In this document: in pieces, positions 26,335 through 34,812 of the stretch
Layout of the letters: the number at the start of each line of letters is the position of its first letter
Position numbering within the stretch: the first letter of the stretch is position 1
Position numbers and translations under genes: made by a program
Notes under the pieces: generated by a model
The model's database searches: none
Told to the model about the DNA's origin: nothing
The model's input: only the letters and a program-made list of their open reading frames with translations
Source: Candidatus Nitrotoga sp. AM1P
Lineage (GTDB): Bacteria > Pseudomonadota > Gammaproteobacteria > Burkholderiales > Gallionellaceae
Direction of reading: 5' to 3'
NCBI RefSeq assembly: GCF_013168275.1
Contig: NZ_AP019547.1
Coordinates: forward strand, 2,170,001-2,234,000
Length of the DNA: 64,000 nucleotides

Positions 26335-26613
26335 ATGGAAAACTATTTGCAATCGTTGGATGATGGATGGTCTATTTACCTTTGGCTAATTGTTGGTGGA
26401 CTTATTATTATTGCTGTTATTTATTGGATTAGGTGGGGGATGAAGAATGAGCAGTTTGATGAAGACATTAAGTATCTCGTATTTGATGAAGACGATAAAG
26501 AAAAAATGTCACCCCAAGAATATGCCAAAAGTCGCGAGGTGAATGCTGCACAGATACAAAGTCGGGAGCGTGTATTAAAGCGTCAGGAAAAAGAAAAGCA
26601 ACAGGCCCAATGA
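26335..26613 (+). CDS. ccoS: CcoS/FixS-like cbb3 oxidase assembly protein
   Basis: 92 residues: one helix (about 15-33) followed by WGMKNEQFDEDIKYLVFDED, which matches the hallmark of CcoS (helix, then W-A-x-K/R-x-G-Q-F-D-D-L-x-x-P-x-x-R-x-L-F-D-D), and a longer charged, helical C-terminus than usual. CcoS is needed for heme insertion into CcoN. Its stop overlaps the ATG of the next cytochrome gene by four bases. Confidence 0.65.
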   Translation: MENYLQSLDDGWSIYLWLIVGGLIIIAVIYWIRWGMKNEQFDEDIKYLVFDEDDKEKMSPQEYAKSREVNAAQIQSRERVLKRQEKEKQQAQ

Positions 26614-27098
26614 AACTAGGCGAAAAAATTGTTTTTGTAGTAATTGTAATTGTGGTTATAGGTTTTATGGGGCGTAATTTATGGCGCCTCAATACTATTC
26701 AGGAAGTCGATAAAGGTATTCCTTATTACAGCACTGCATCAGCTACTCTCGAACGTGCTGCTATGGATATTTATCGTCAGCAAAATTGTAAAAGTTGTCA
26801 TTCATTGTGGACGGTTCGTGATCTGATGAAAGCTGTTCCCGCCCCAATACTGGATGGCATCGGTTCCTTGCGCAGCGAAGACTGGTTTTATCAGTATTTT
26901 TCAGCCATAAATCCTCAGGCAATATTGCCCTCCCGTTTGAAGAGGGAATATCAAATGCCATCTTATGCACAACTGCCGGAAAGTAAACGACGACTTTTGG
27001 CACGCTATATGGCAAACCTGAAGGTGCAAGATTGGTATCTCGAAGAAACACGTAAAGCCGAACATGAAATACTTACAGGTCAAGAATATCGTCCATGA
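26610..27098 (+). CDS. Membrane-anchored monoheme cytochrome c
   Basis: 162 residues: N-terminal anchor MKLGEKIVFVVIVIVVIGFM and a periplasmic cytochrome c domain with CKSCH (60-64); the likely Met ligand is in REYQMPSYAQL. It shares the MKLGEK start and LDGIGSxR segment with the cytochrome at 14401-14958. Translationally coupled to the CcoS-like gene upstream and to the next gene (four-base overlaps on both sides). It may substitute for CcoP as electron entry point. Confidence 0.85.
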   Translation: MKLGEKIVFVVIVIVVIGFMGRNLWRLNTIQEVDKGIPYYSTASATLERAAMDIYRQQNCKSCHSLWTVRDLMKAVPAPILDGIGSLRSEDWFYQYFSAINPQAILPSRLKREYQMPSYAQLPESKRRLLARYMANLKVQDWYLEETRKAEHEILTGQEYRP

Positions 27099-27565
27099 GT
27101 AAACTGCCGCTTTTGACCAAAGCCCGATTTTTAAGCGGGGTCGTGGCCGTTATCATGGGTTGTTCGCTGAATTACTTTGGCGACCGCTTACTTGGGGTAA
27201 AAATCGAGTTATTTCGTGGCATTCTTGACTTTAATGGGCTGTGGGTTATAGATATGCTGGTGTTGCCTTTTTTTGTTGGCGTATTGGTTGCTGTTATTTT
27301 TGGACTTGGCGGCAAATGGCTATGTTATTTCCCTCCTTTAATCGTTAAATCAATTAGTTACGTGGAAAGTGTTTATTTAAATCCAGTTCCGGAAGATGCA
27401 TCGTTAATTCCTTTTGGCCTGTGGGGTTTGCTTGTAACTGTTGTTATGACTGCGGCTGCATTCGGTGGGGTTATGGGTGAAATTATGGTAAAAGGCACTT
27501 ACGGAAGAAGCCCTCGAGATCTTTTACATAAGCAACGTTCTGATATCAGAGAGAGTGATATTTAG
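27095..27565 (+). CDS. Multi-helix membrane protein, unknown
   Basis: 156 residues with about four hydrophobic segments (10-28, 45-70, 78-92 partly, 105-130) and a basic, charged C-terminus. Its ATG overlaps the preceding cytochrome stop by four bases, and the next gene begins at the base after its stop, so it belongs to the same operon. I do not recognise the family. Confidence 0.55.
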   Translation: MSKLPLLTKARFLSGVVAVIMGCSLNYFGDRLLGVKIELFRGILDFNGLWVIDMLVLPFFVGVLVAVIFGLGGKWLCYFPPLIVKSISYVESVYLNPVPEDASLIPFGLWGLLVTVVMTAAAFGGVMGEIMVKGTYGRSPRDLLHKQRSDIRESDI

Positions 27566-28630
27566 ATGGCAGTCACTTCTGCGAACAGAAAAACTGTACT
27601 TCCTGCTGTAGATTATGCACGTCGTAAACGTTACTTATCCGCTACTTTTGTAATTTGCTTTGTCTTGTTAGCAATTGGAATTACTCTGTATGTAGTGAAT
27701 CAGGGATTTGAACATATGGGTGAAATGCGCACGCGTGCAACTTACGAATTGAAAGATGAATTATTACACATACGCGCTGCTGGTGAAGATTTGGTATTGC
27801 ATAGGGAGCATGAGGCCGAAAAAAATCATGCGGCAGGATATAGTGCTACAGAAATTGAAAGTTTGCTCTCTAAAGAAGAGTGGCTCGAAATAAATAGTAT
27901 GGTATTAATCCCGGAGGGAGCTTTTTCGATGGGTACAGATTTAGAGCGTGCAGATGTACAAAATCGTCCGCAGCATACAGTTAAATTACCTGCTTTCTGG
28001 ATAGATAAATATCCTGTAACTAACGCACAATATGCCAAATTTGTAGTCGCTACGTCACACCGTCCTCCGCTGAACTGGAAAAAAGGAAAATTTCCTGAAG
28101 GTGAAATGTTGCGCCCCGTTACTATGGTGTCTTGGCATGATGCAACAGCATATGCTAAGTGGGTAGGTAAGCGACTCCCTTCTGAAGCGGAATGGGAAAA
28201 ATCCGGGCGCGGAACAGATGGTCGGCGTTGGCCGTGGGGTAACAAGATGGAACCGGAGCGGTTGAATACTTATTACAATGTGGGTTCGACAACCAACGTG
28301 AATGCTTATCCAAATGGAATTAGTCCATATGGAATAATGGATATGGCGGGTAACGTAAATGAGTGGACAGCGGATGATTTTGTCCCTTATCCTGGATCTG
28401 ACGCGCCGTCGGATTTGTTTAAAGGAAAAGTCGTGCGGGCGACAAATAAAAAAGAGGTTGACATTGTGCCGACTGGAGGAAGCTATAAAGTATTGCGTGG
28501 TGGCTCATGGAAGGGGGATCCATTCTCCTCCGCAGTATTTCATCGAAATTTTGCTTTTGCAAACTACGCTTCCGATTTTTTTGGTTTCCGCTGTGCAAGT
28601 AATATCGAGGTAAAGGGCAAAAAAGAGTGA
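27566..28630 (+). CDS. Membrane-anchored SUMF/FGE-sulfatase domain protein, NirV-like, without FGE cysteines
   Basis: 354 residues: a transmembrane helix (about 22-44), a charged linker, then a formylglycine-generating-enzyme fold from about residue 110 (MVLIPEGAFSMGTD, FWIDKYPVTNAQYAKF, RLPSEAEWEKSGRG, MDMAGNVNEWT, KVLRGGSWKGD, FGFRCA). In true FGE the RGGSW motif is followed by the copper-binding cysteines; here the stretch RGGSWKGDPFSSAVFHRNFA has none, so sulfatase activation is unlikely. Similar domains occur in NirV next to nitrite reductases. Likely a structural or assembly factor. Coupled to the genes on both sides. Confidence 0.8.
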   Translation: MAVTSANRKTVLPAVDYARRKRYLSATFVICFVLLAIGITLYVVNQGFEHMGEMRTRATYELKDELLHIRAAGEDLVLHREHEAEKNHAAGYSATEIESLLSKEEWLEINSMVLIPEGAFSMGTDLERADVQNRPQHTVKLPAFWIDKYPVTNAQYAKFVVATSHRPPLNWKKGKFPEGEMLRPVTMVSWHDATAYAKWVGKRLPSEAEWEKSGRGTDGRRWPWGNKMEPERLNTYYNVGSTTNVNAYPNGISPYGIMDMAGNVNEWTADDFVPYPGSDAPSDLFKGKVVRATNKKEVDIVPTGGSYKVLRGGSWKGDPFSSAVFHRNFAFANYASDFFGFRCASNIEVKGKKE

Positions 28631-28881
28631 AAGTGCTCAAAATTTTGTGGCGCCTGGGAATGTTTCTTGGTCTCACATTGTCTTCAGCAAAAATGAGCTA
28701 TGCAGTGGATAGCTACCGTTTTCTTCACGTGCATATTGATACGCTCTGGTTTATTTTTTTATTTCTGCTAGGTATACTTTTTGTTCCTTTTATTCTGATT
28801 GCGGTGTTGACATGGCATTACGCGGAAAACAAAACCGATCCGAAAGAGCAGCAGGCAGTTTCAGTCGAGAATGATAAATGA
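28627..28881 (+). CDS. Small membrane protein, unknown
   Basis: 84 residues from a GTG start that overlaps the previous stop (GTGA). The N-terminus looks like a signal peptide or first helix (about 4-25, ending SYAVD), followed by DSYRFLHVHIDTLWF and a second helix (about 37-62), then a polar tail. The start choice rests on the coupling. Unknown family. Confidence 0.5.
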   Translation: MKVLKILWRLGMFLGLTLSSAKMSYAVDSYRFLHVHIDTLWFIFLFLLGILFVPFILIAVLTWHYAENKTDPKEQQAVSVENDK

Positions 28882-29267
28882 TGGCGAGTGCAAAGGGTGG
28901 CTCTTATCCATATCTATTGGCATGTTGGCTGATTACAGCGGTGTTATTTTTAATGCTTGCTCTACCAATCGCGCGAGCTGAGGATAACGATCAGAAAGGC
29001 AATAGTTCTAAGGTGATGGAGGCGTTTGAACAGCAGGCCAGCCAGATTAAAACAGATAGACCTTCAACCATCCAAAAAAAACATTTGACCATGTTTTTGT
29101 TGGGTGTACCACTGTTAATTTTGCTTCTAATTACTGGCGCGCTGGGTATTGCTATGGGAATATATGGTAAGCAAGTATTCGTGCTACATATGATTTCTGC
29201 CGGGCTTACTATCACACTGGCTTTTGTACACGCAATTGTGGGTGTTATTTGGTTTTATCCCTTCTAA
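28878..29267 (+). CDS. Membrane protein, unknown, end of operon
   Basis: 129 residues: a hydrophobic N-terminus that could be a cleaved signal (ending ARAED), a polar segment of about 35 residues, then two helices (about 70-92 and 98-125) containing VLHMISAGLTITLAFVHAIV, where two histidines could bind heme or metal. ATGA overlap with the gene before it. It ends the operon that begins at about 25972. Confidence 0.5.
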   Translation: MMASAKGGSYPYLLACWLITAVLFLMLALPIARAEDNDQKGNSSKVMEAFEQQASQIKTDRPSTIQKKHLTMFLLGVPLLILLLITGALGIAMGIYGKQVFVLHMISAGLTITLAFVHAIVGVIWFYPF

Positions 29268-30005
29268 TGCAATTATAGAACGATGTGGCCTTTTATTTTT
29301 GTCGATGCTTAGCCGCTCCGTATCTGTTGCGTATCAAAAAATTTCAATGAAATACTTACCCATGCTTTGATATTTTTTAGTTTTTTGAGCGTTGCGCTTG
29401 TGCGTATTGAACGATATTTTTATCCTGCTCCCACTGTCTTGCTTGTTGGATTTTAGATGAATTTGTTGTGATAGTAGATGCATTTTCGTTTGATTAAGCG
29501 GAGAAAGTCGTTTGCAGAGTACATTTATAGCCGCAGTGCTGAAGCGTTGGTATTTCGTTCATTGCATCAGATGAAATTCAAGATCAGCCTGGTTGGGTGT
29601 ATCAAAGAAGATTTATCGAATTCTGGCGGTATCGCTACACCGCAGCGATACTTTGTGAGTAGGTGGTCAGCGCGATTCGTAGTCTTAGAACCAGTCAAAA
29701 AATAACGCGCATACTGCACTTGCACTTACAGAGCGTGTTAAATTGCGCTCGCCATTGCATCAGCAATGCGGCTGTCGGGGGAATCCAGACGATTAAAGCA
29801 AACGCATGCGGACACCCGTAATTTTCAGGGCTATCTTACCGCAAGTTGTTCCACTGCGGGAAAGTTAGACCTATGGCCGTTTATATGAAGCTCACTGGAA
29901 ATTATGCGGATAATACTAAGTGGTTACTTAACAATTTAAACTGCACATTTTTGCGCAGCTATCAACATTTGTTTTAATTATATTACTGTACATTAAGGTT
30001 AGTTC
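29268..30005. other. Long intergenic region with decayed coding traces
   Basis: 740 bases without a supported gene. A 75-codon frame at 29478-29705 and, in another frame at about 29552-29660, an uninterrupted stretch SDEIQDQPGWVYQRRFIEFW look like a gene broken by frameshift, but I recognise no product. AT-rich flanks. The promoter for the gene at 30006 should lie at its right end. Confidence 0.4.
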
Positions 30006-32621
30006 ATGTTGGTGAAAGAGTTACAATCATTAATCCAAAAACGTAGTTACTGGCCGCTGGCAGTGCTGTATGGATTATTTGGTATGACTAGCGTGGCATA
30101 CGAAGTGCTGTGGGCGCGCATACTTTCTTTGCAATTCGGAGTGAGTATTTTTGCGGTGGTACTGACTGTCGCCACATTTATGGGAGGGTTGGGAGCGGGA
30201 AGTTTATTTGCGGTACATCGGGCTTCCCAAATCAAAAGACCCTTGTTGTTGCTTGCTGCATTGGAAGGGGGTATTGCTGTTTACGCCTTACTCTTGCCGC
30301 TGATTCTGCAAATGACATCGGTGGGAATGGAAGGTGCGGCGGCTCAACTTTCGTTATTTCAATGGTATGGTCTTATTGCTAGTGTTGCATTGTGTTTGTT
30401 GCTGCTCCCAGCTTTTATTATGGGGGCAGGATTTCCGTTGATTTTAGTATCTTTGGGAAATAGGCCGGAGCGACTGGGGAAGATTTACGGTTTAAATACT
30501 CTAGGTGCTGCTTGTGGTGCACTGTTACCACTTTGGTTGCTGCCTGCTTTGGGTTGGGTCTGGGCAGTCAGAGTGGTGGCCGCGATTGGATGTGTTGGAG
30601 TTGTTGCGCTGTTGGTGTTTTCATTGCGGTATACCACCGCGCAGATTACAGAGAAAAATATTAGAGCAAACCGACCACGTCTAACTTTTCTGCTTGCTTA
30701 TGCTGCAATCGGTGCGGCAAGTCTGATCTTGCAAATAGCTTGGACGCGCCTGTTCGGCATGGTGATGCTACGCACCGAGTACGTGTTGGCAGTGATTCTG
30801 GCGTCATTCCTGTTGGGCATCGGTATTGGCAGCTTGATCGTGCCACGCCAGCACAGGCAGGCATGGTTTGTAATCTTACCCATTGTTGCTGGAGGATTTA
30901 CCGTATTAAGTTTGTGGTTGTTACCTGCACTTTCGGCATGGGTGGAGCGAGCTGAGTTTGCTTCTTTATTTGAAGCATTGAGCATGCAGGGGCTACTACT
31001 CGTGCTGGTAACTCTGCCAGTTACCGTGGCACTTGGAGCTTGGCTACCTTTATTAAACGGCCGCTCGAATGGCGGTGGGGTATGGTTGTATGGAGCTAAT
31101 TCATTGGGTGCCGCGCTCGGTGCGATAGTTGCCGGAGTGGTATTGATTCCGCTTTGGGGCAGCGCTGCTACGGTGGCGATGGCAGCTTCGGTATTGTTGA
31201 TTGTGGGTTTAACTTGGGCGCAGTCGCGTACCGCCTGGCTTGCTGTACCGTTTTTTTTAATGGCAGCATGGCCAGTTGTAAAGTTACCGCCAGTTAATAT
31301 GTTATTGCCGCAGGCGCAAGCGGGAAGCAGGGATTTATATTTTTACGAAGACGCCATTTCGATGACTCATGTGGTGGAGCAACAAGACGGGCAGCGTGTG
31401 TTGTTGACTGACTTACAGAGAATGGATGCTTCAACTGATCCTACGGCGGTGTTCGTGCAGTCCAATCAAGCACGTCTTCCGTTGCTGTTACACGAACAGC
31501 CTCGTTCGGTGCTATTTCTCGGGCTAGGTACTGGAATTTCTGTGGCTGGTTCGCTAGCGTTTCCAAATTTAAAGCGTAGTGCTGTTGAACTATCACAGGG
31601 TGCGATTGATTCCGCAGCGAGTTGGTTTGCCCCATTAAATCGCAACGTGTTGCGTCAAACTAAAGTGGAACGTGACGACGTACGGCATTTTTTAAGCGCG
31701 AGCCGGGATCAATACGACGTCATAATAGGTGACGTGTTTCATCCGGATTTGGCAGGTTCAAGTTCTTTATTATCAGTCCAGCAATTTCAGCGCGTGCGTA
31801 ATCGCTTAGGTGAAAATGGACTATTTGTTCAGTGGTTGGCACTCAATCAACTCGACAATAAATCTTTGAACGTAATTTTTAATAGCTTTCGACGGGTTTT
31901 TCCAGATGCGCAAATATTTCTCGATGGAATGCATCTAGCCTTGGTTGGCCCACAGCAGAAATTTATGGGCGCGCAGGGGTTGTTGCTTAATTTGCAGCGT
32001 TTGTCCTTGGAACAACAAGATGAGGTGACTGCAGGCGAAGGGGGGTGGACTTGGCTCGGACGCTATTGGGGGCCACTGCCGGTTAGCCAAGAGCAGGTGC
32101 AAGACGAGTGGTCGCCAGTGATTGAATTTCGCCTGCCGCGCGCGCGCTACGCTGGTGAATTAGATGTGCCAAAATTATTACAGATTTTGCTTAAAACCAG
32201 GCCGAAAATGGAAGCTGCTGCAAATTTGCTTGGTATTCGTGACCACGATAAAGAGACTTTCGAACGTGCTTACGTAGCCAGCGAGCTGATGACGCGAAGC
32301 TGGCTTGCGGCTGCGCGTGGCGCAACGCAACAGGCTAATCAGCTGACGCACCTGGCTTATGAGGCGAATGCAAAAGATCGCTGGATTGCTTATGCGTTGG
32401 CTGATAATATGTTTTCATCTTTAGCACAAGCGCGCGAGCATGGTTTGAGTGAAAAAGAGGCGTTGCAGAAAATTTTGCGTTTTAATCCATATCACGTAGA
32501 AGCGGTGCGTGCATTGTGGCGAATTGAGCGGAATGCTGGTGATGTGCATGCGGAATTGAGCCGTGTGCGCTTGCTGGAGTTGAGTCCGCTTGACCGTGAA
32601 GCAAATACGACAGGAAATTAA
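30006..32621 (+). CDS. Multi-helix membrane protein fused to spermidine-synthase-like domain
   Basis: 871 residues. About twelve to fourteen helices up to residue 430 (transporter-like), then a soluble domain of the aminopropyltransferase/methyltransferase fold: SVLFLGLGTGISVAGSLAFP (nucleotide loop), AVELSQGAIDSAASWF, VERDDVRHFLSA, YDVIIGDVFHPDLAG. A helical, TPR-like C-terminus follows. Family members are annotated as fused MFS/spermidine synthase, but polyamine synthesis is unproven for them. It overlaps or abuts the CcoG gene, so it shares that operon; a link to oxidase function is an inference. Confidence 0.8.
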   Translation: MLVKELQSLIQKRSYWPLAVLYGLFGMTSVAYEVLWARILSLQFGVSIFAVVLTVATFMGGLGAGSLFAVHRASQIKRPLLLLAALEGGIAVYALLLPLILQMTSVGMEGAAAQLSLFQWYGLIASVALCLLLLPAFIMGAGFPLILVSLGNRPERLGKIYGLNTLGAACGALLPLWLLPALGWVWAVRVVAAIGCVGVVALLVFSLRYTTAQITEKNIRANRPRLTFLLAYAAIGAASLILQIAWTRLFGMVMLRTEYVLAVILASFLLGIGIGSLIVPRQHRQAWFVILPIVAGGFTVLSLWLLPALSAWVERAEFASLFEALSMQGLLLVLVTLPVTVALGAWLPLLNGRSNGGGVWLYGANSLGAALGAIVAGVVLIPLWGSAATVAMAASVLLIVGLTWAQSRTAWLAVPFFLMAAWPVVKLPPVNMLLPQAQAGSRDLYFYEDAISMTHVVEQQDGQRVLLTDLQRMDASTDPTAVFVQSNQARLPLLLHEQPRSVLFLGLGTGISVAGSLAFPNLKRSAVELSQGAIDSAASWFAPLNRNVLRQTKVERDDVRHFLSASRDQYDVIIGDVFHPDLAGSSSLLSVQQFQRVRNRLGENGLFVQWLALNQLDNKSLNVIFNSFRRVFPDAQIFLDGMHLALVGPQQKFMGAQGLLLNLQRLSLEQQDEVTAGEGGWTWLGRYWGPLPVSQEQVQDEWSPVIEFRLPRARYAGELDVPKLLQILLKTRPKMEAAANLLGIRDHDKETFERAYVASELMTRSWLAAARGATQQANQLTHLAYEANAKDRWIAYALADNMFSSLAQAREHGLSEKEALQKILRFNPYHVEAVRALWRIERNAGDVHAELSRVRLLELSPLDREANTTGN

Positions 32622-32628
32622 CTTAATT

Positions 32629-33969
32629 ATGGCCAACGGCGTCAAGTATAAATCCATTTCCAGTATTCCAGTTAAGGTTATCGGCACGGTTGTAGGTTCC
32701 AAGCCAGCTCCTTCTGAATTCCGTTGGAAGCGGCGATTGGTGCAGATGCTGGCTTTGATCCTTGTTGTACTAATTCCGGCTAGTGGCCTATTCCGAATTG
32801 ATCCGGGTGCGGCCGCTTTTGTTGTGCTTGATAGACAGATCTGGTTGGCTGATTTTTCCTTGGTAACCGGGGCATGGCTCTTTTTGGCGAGTAGTTTGGT
32901 GTTACTGTACTCGACTGCAGGTACTGTGTTTTGCGGCTGGGTTTGTCCTCAAAATAGTATGGCCGAGTGGGCTAACAATCTTACGCACAAACTATTAGGT
33001 AAACATGCCGAGGTAAGCTTGACTGGCGAAGCGCCGCGTGTGGCGGGCGCCAAGAATAAAATCATGAATTGGATGCTGCTTGGCGTTGCATTTTTGGGAG
33101 GAGCTATGTTTTTTGCGCTAATCCCATTATTTTATTTCTATCAGCCAAGTGTGGTGTGGTCTTTTGTAACACTGCAAGAAAATACCAAGTTGGCAGGATC
33201 ACTGCATTGGATTTACGCAGTATGTGTCGTGATCATTTTCATAGATATTGCATTAATAAGACATTTTTGGTGTCGCTACGCCTGTATTTACAGAGTTTGG
33301 ATGCATTCGTTTAAAACCAAGCAGACTTTGCATATAGCATACGATGCCAGCCGCAGTGATGAATGCGTCAAATGTAATTATTGTGTCACTTCTTGTTTTA
33401 TCGATCTGGATCCGCGTAAAACTGATATTTATGACAGTTGTATCAATTGCGGCGATTGCGTTGATGCTTGCAATCGCTTACATAATAAACAAGGAGTTCC
33501 TGGGTTATTACGTTTCGATATGCTTGAGCGCCCGAATAAAAGTGTAAATAAATTTAGGGGTGTCGCAATTTCTTTGTTTGCCCGAATGGGTTGGACGTCT
33601 CCCTTTGTGGTATTAGGTGCGGTGATGTTTATTTGGGGATTATGGTCATATCAACCTTATCATGTAGTAGTGGGCAATGCGGATATCCAGCAGGGTCGCA
33701 CGGTTCAAGAATATCGCATTGCGCTTTCTAATAAACTGTATCACTCAGCGGAGTTGCATGTGCGTGTGTTAGGTTTGCCACCGGGCAGTTATCAGCTTAG
33801 CGCTGAAAACGTTAAATTATCACCGGTCGGGCGAGAATCGCTTATTCTTTCTATCGCGCAGAATTTGCCACGAGGTTTATATTCTGTTGTAGTTGAAGTT
33901 TCTGCAGGTGATACCTGGATGGGCCGATTCCCTGTTCAACATTTTTCCGAACAAAGGAGAAAATTATGA
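32629..33969 (+). CDS. ccoG: cbb3 oxidase assembly protein, 4Fe-4S (CcoG/FixG/RdxA family)
   Basis: CcoG is a membrane ferredoxin-like copper reductase needed for cbb3 oxidase assembly. From the ATG at 32629 it has 446 residues: helices near 38-58, 78-100, 148-175 and 192-212, the CGWVCPQ motif (103-108), and two 4Fe-4S motifs CVKCNYCVTSC (C246, 249, 252, 256) and CINCGDCVDAC (C271, 274, 277, 281). A further helix and an Ig-like C-terminal domain with LPRGLYSVVVEV complete the family plan. A TTG 39 bases upstream overlaps the preceding gene and is a less likely start. Confidence 0.93.
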   Translation: MANGVKYKSISSIPVKVIGTVVGSKPAPSEFRWKRRLVQMLALILVVLIPASGLFRIDPGAAAFVVLDRQIWLADFSLVTGAWLFLASSLVLLYSTAGTVFCGWVCPQNSMAEWANNLTHKLLGKHAEVSLTGEAPRVAGAKNKIMNWMLLGVAFLGGAMFFALIPLFYFYQPSVVWSFVTLQENTKLAGSLHWIYAVCVVIIFIDIALIRHFWCRYACIYRVWMHSFKTKQTLHIAYDASRSDECVKCNYCVTSCFIDLDPRKTDIYDSCINCGDCVDACNRLHNKQGVPGLLRFDMLERPNKSVNKFRGVAISLFARMGWTSPFVVLGAVMFIWGLWSYQPYHVVVGNADIQQGRTVQEYRIALSNKLYHSAELHVRVLGLPPGSYQLSAENVKLSPVGRESLILSIAQNLPRGLYSVVVEVSAGDTWMGRFPVQHFSEQRRKL

Positions 33970-34397
33970 TTGCCAGCGATATAAGTGAAAAAAATCGAGA
34001 TTTATCGCAAGTAGATGAGCCGCGCTGGGGTGAGAAGCCGGATGACCATTTTGGTTATGCTTCTGATGAAGAACGTATGGCCAAACGTGGGCTTGAAGAT
34101 TGGGAGCTGGTAGAAACTATTCCTGAGTCGCAAAAAAAGATACCCTACTGGTTTGTAGGAGTCACTGTTGCGGTGTTACTGGTTGCGGTGGGTTTGAGTT
34201 TCCCCTTTTGGGGTCTCCGTCCGGGTGATGAGCGCCCTTGGGTGGACTGGGGGTTCATCATCGCTTTATTTTATGTTGCTGCCGGAAGCGCTTTTGTTCG
34301 TTTCATGGTAAATCTATATGGATCTTCAATTGGCGGTACGCTGGATTCAGATAAAAATAAAAAAAAACAATCTCATGAACTCAATGCAGAAAAATAA
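33966..34397 (+). CDS. Two-helix membrane protein with PxWGxRP signature (paralog of the 25 kb protein)
   Basis: 143 residues: acidic cytoplasmic N-terminus of about 58 residues, helix ending LSFPFWGLRP, short loop, then PWVDWGFIIALFYVAAGSAF as second helix and a basic tail. The signature FPxWGxRP … PWxDxGxxIxLFY is shared with 25073-25738, which has a much longer periplasmic loop. ATGA overlap with ccoG. Likely associated with the oxidase or its assembly. Confidence 0.6.
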   Translation: MIASDISEKNRDLSQVDEPRWGEKPDDHFGYASDEERMAKRGLEDWELVETIPESQKKIPYWFVGVTVAVLLVAVGLSFPFWGLRPGDERPWVDWGFIIALFYVAAGSAFVRFMVNLYGSSIGGTLDSDKNKKKQSHELNAEK

Positions 34398-34803
34398 TTC
34401 GCATATACCGGTTAACCGACCGCAGGGAACAAATGTAAAATATATTAATCTGTTTTTTTCGGTATTGTTAGTAGCATGTAGTGGAGATCGAGTTGTGGAT
34501 ACGCAACCGCAAAAGTGGCAGGGTGCGGAGGTGCGAGTCGAATCCAGGCCTAGCCCACCGCGTCCTGGAGTAAATGAATTTTTGGTGATAGTGACTGGTA
34601 AACGTGGACCGGTTCATGACATTATGGTTTCGGTGCGAACTGACGACCAAGATCAATGGATACAGGCAATACAAGATGGGGAGGTAGGTGTTTATCGTAG
34701 GGCGGCGAAAGTTGCTCTAGGCACTAGGTCTGTGTTACAGGTGCAAATAAAACACAATGGCGCAGAAGGCGTTCTGCGCTTCCCGTTGAATTTATCGCCT
34801 TAG
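34375..34803 (+). CDS. Probable FixH-like lipoprotein
   Basis: 142 residues from the ATG at 34375 (alternative 34384), overlapping the end of the preceding gene. A hydrophobic stretch with lipobox LLVACSGD is preceded by an unusually long polar N-terminus. The periplasmic part (WQGAEVRVESRPSPPRPGVN, FLVIVT, beta-rich) resembles FixH/YtkA-type beta-sandwich domains that accompany CcoG. The likeness is by pattern only. Confidence 0.5.
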   Translation: MNSMQKNNSHIPVNRPQGTNVKYINLFFSVLLVACSGDRVVDTQPQKWQGAEVRVESRPSPPRPGVNEFLVIVTGKRGPVHDIMVSVRTDDQDQWIQAIQDGEVGVYRRAAKVALGTRSVLQVQIKHNGAEGVLRFPLNLSP

Positions 34804-34812
34804 CAAACAGTC

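Noticed and set aside
29478..29705. 75-codon ORF in the gap before the fused membrane protein
   Set aside because: Coding-like sequence changes frame inside it and no family is recognisable; treated as decayed sequence.
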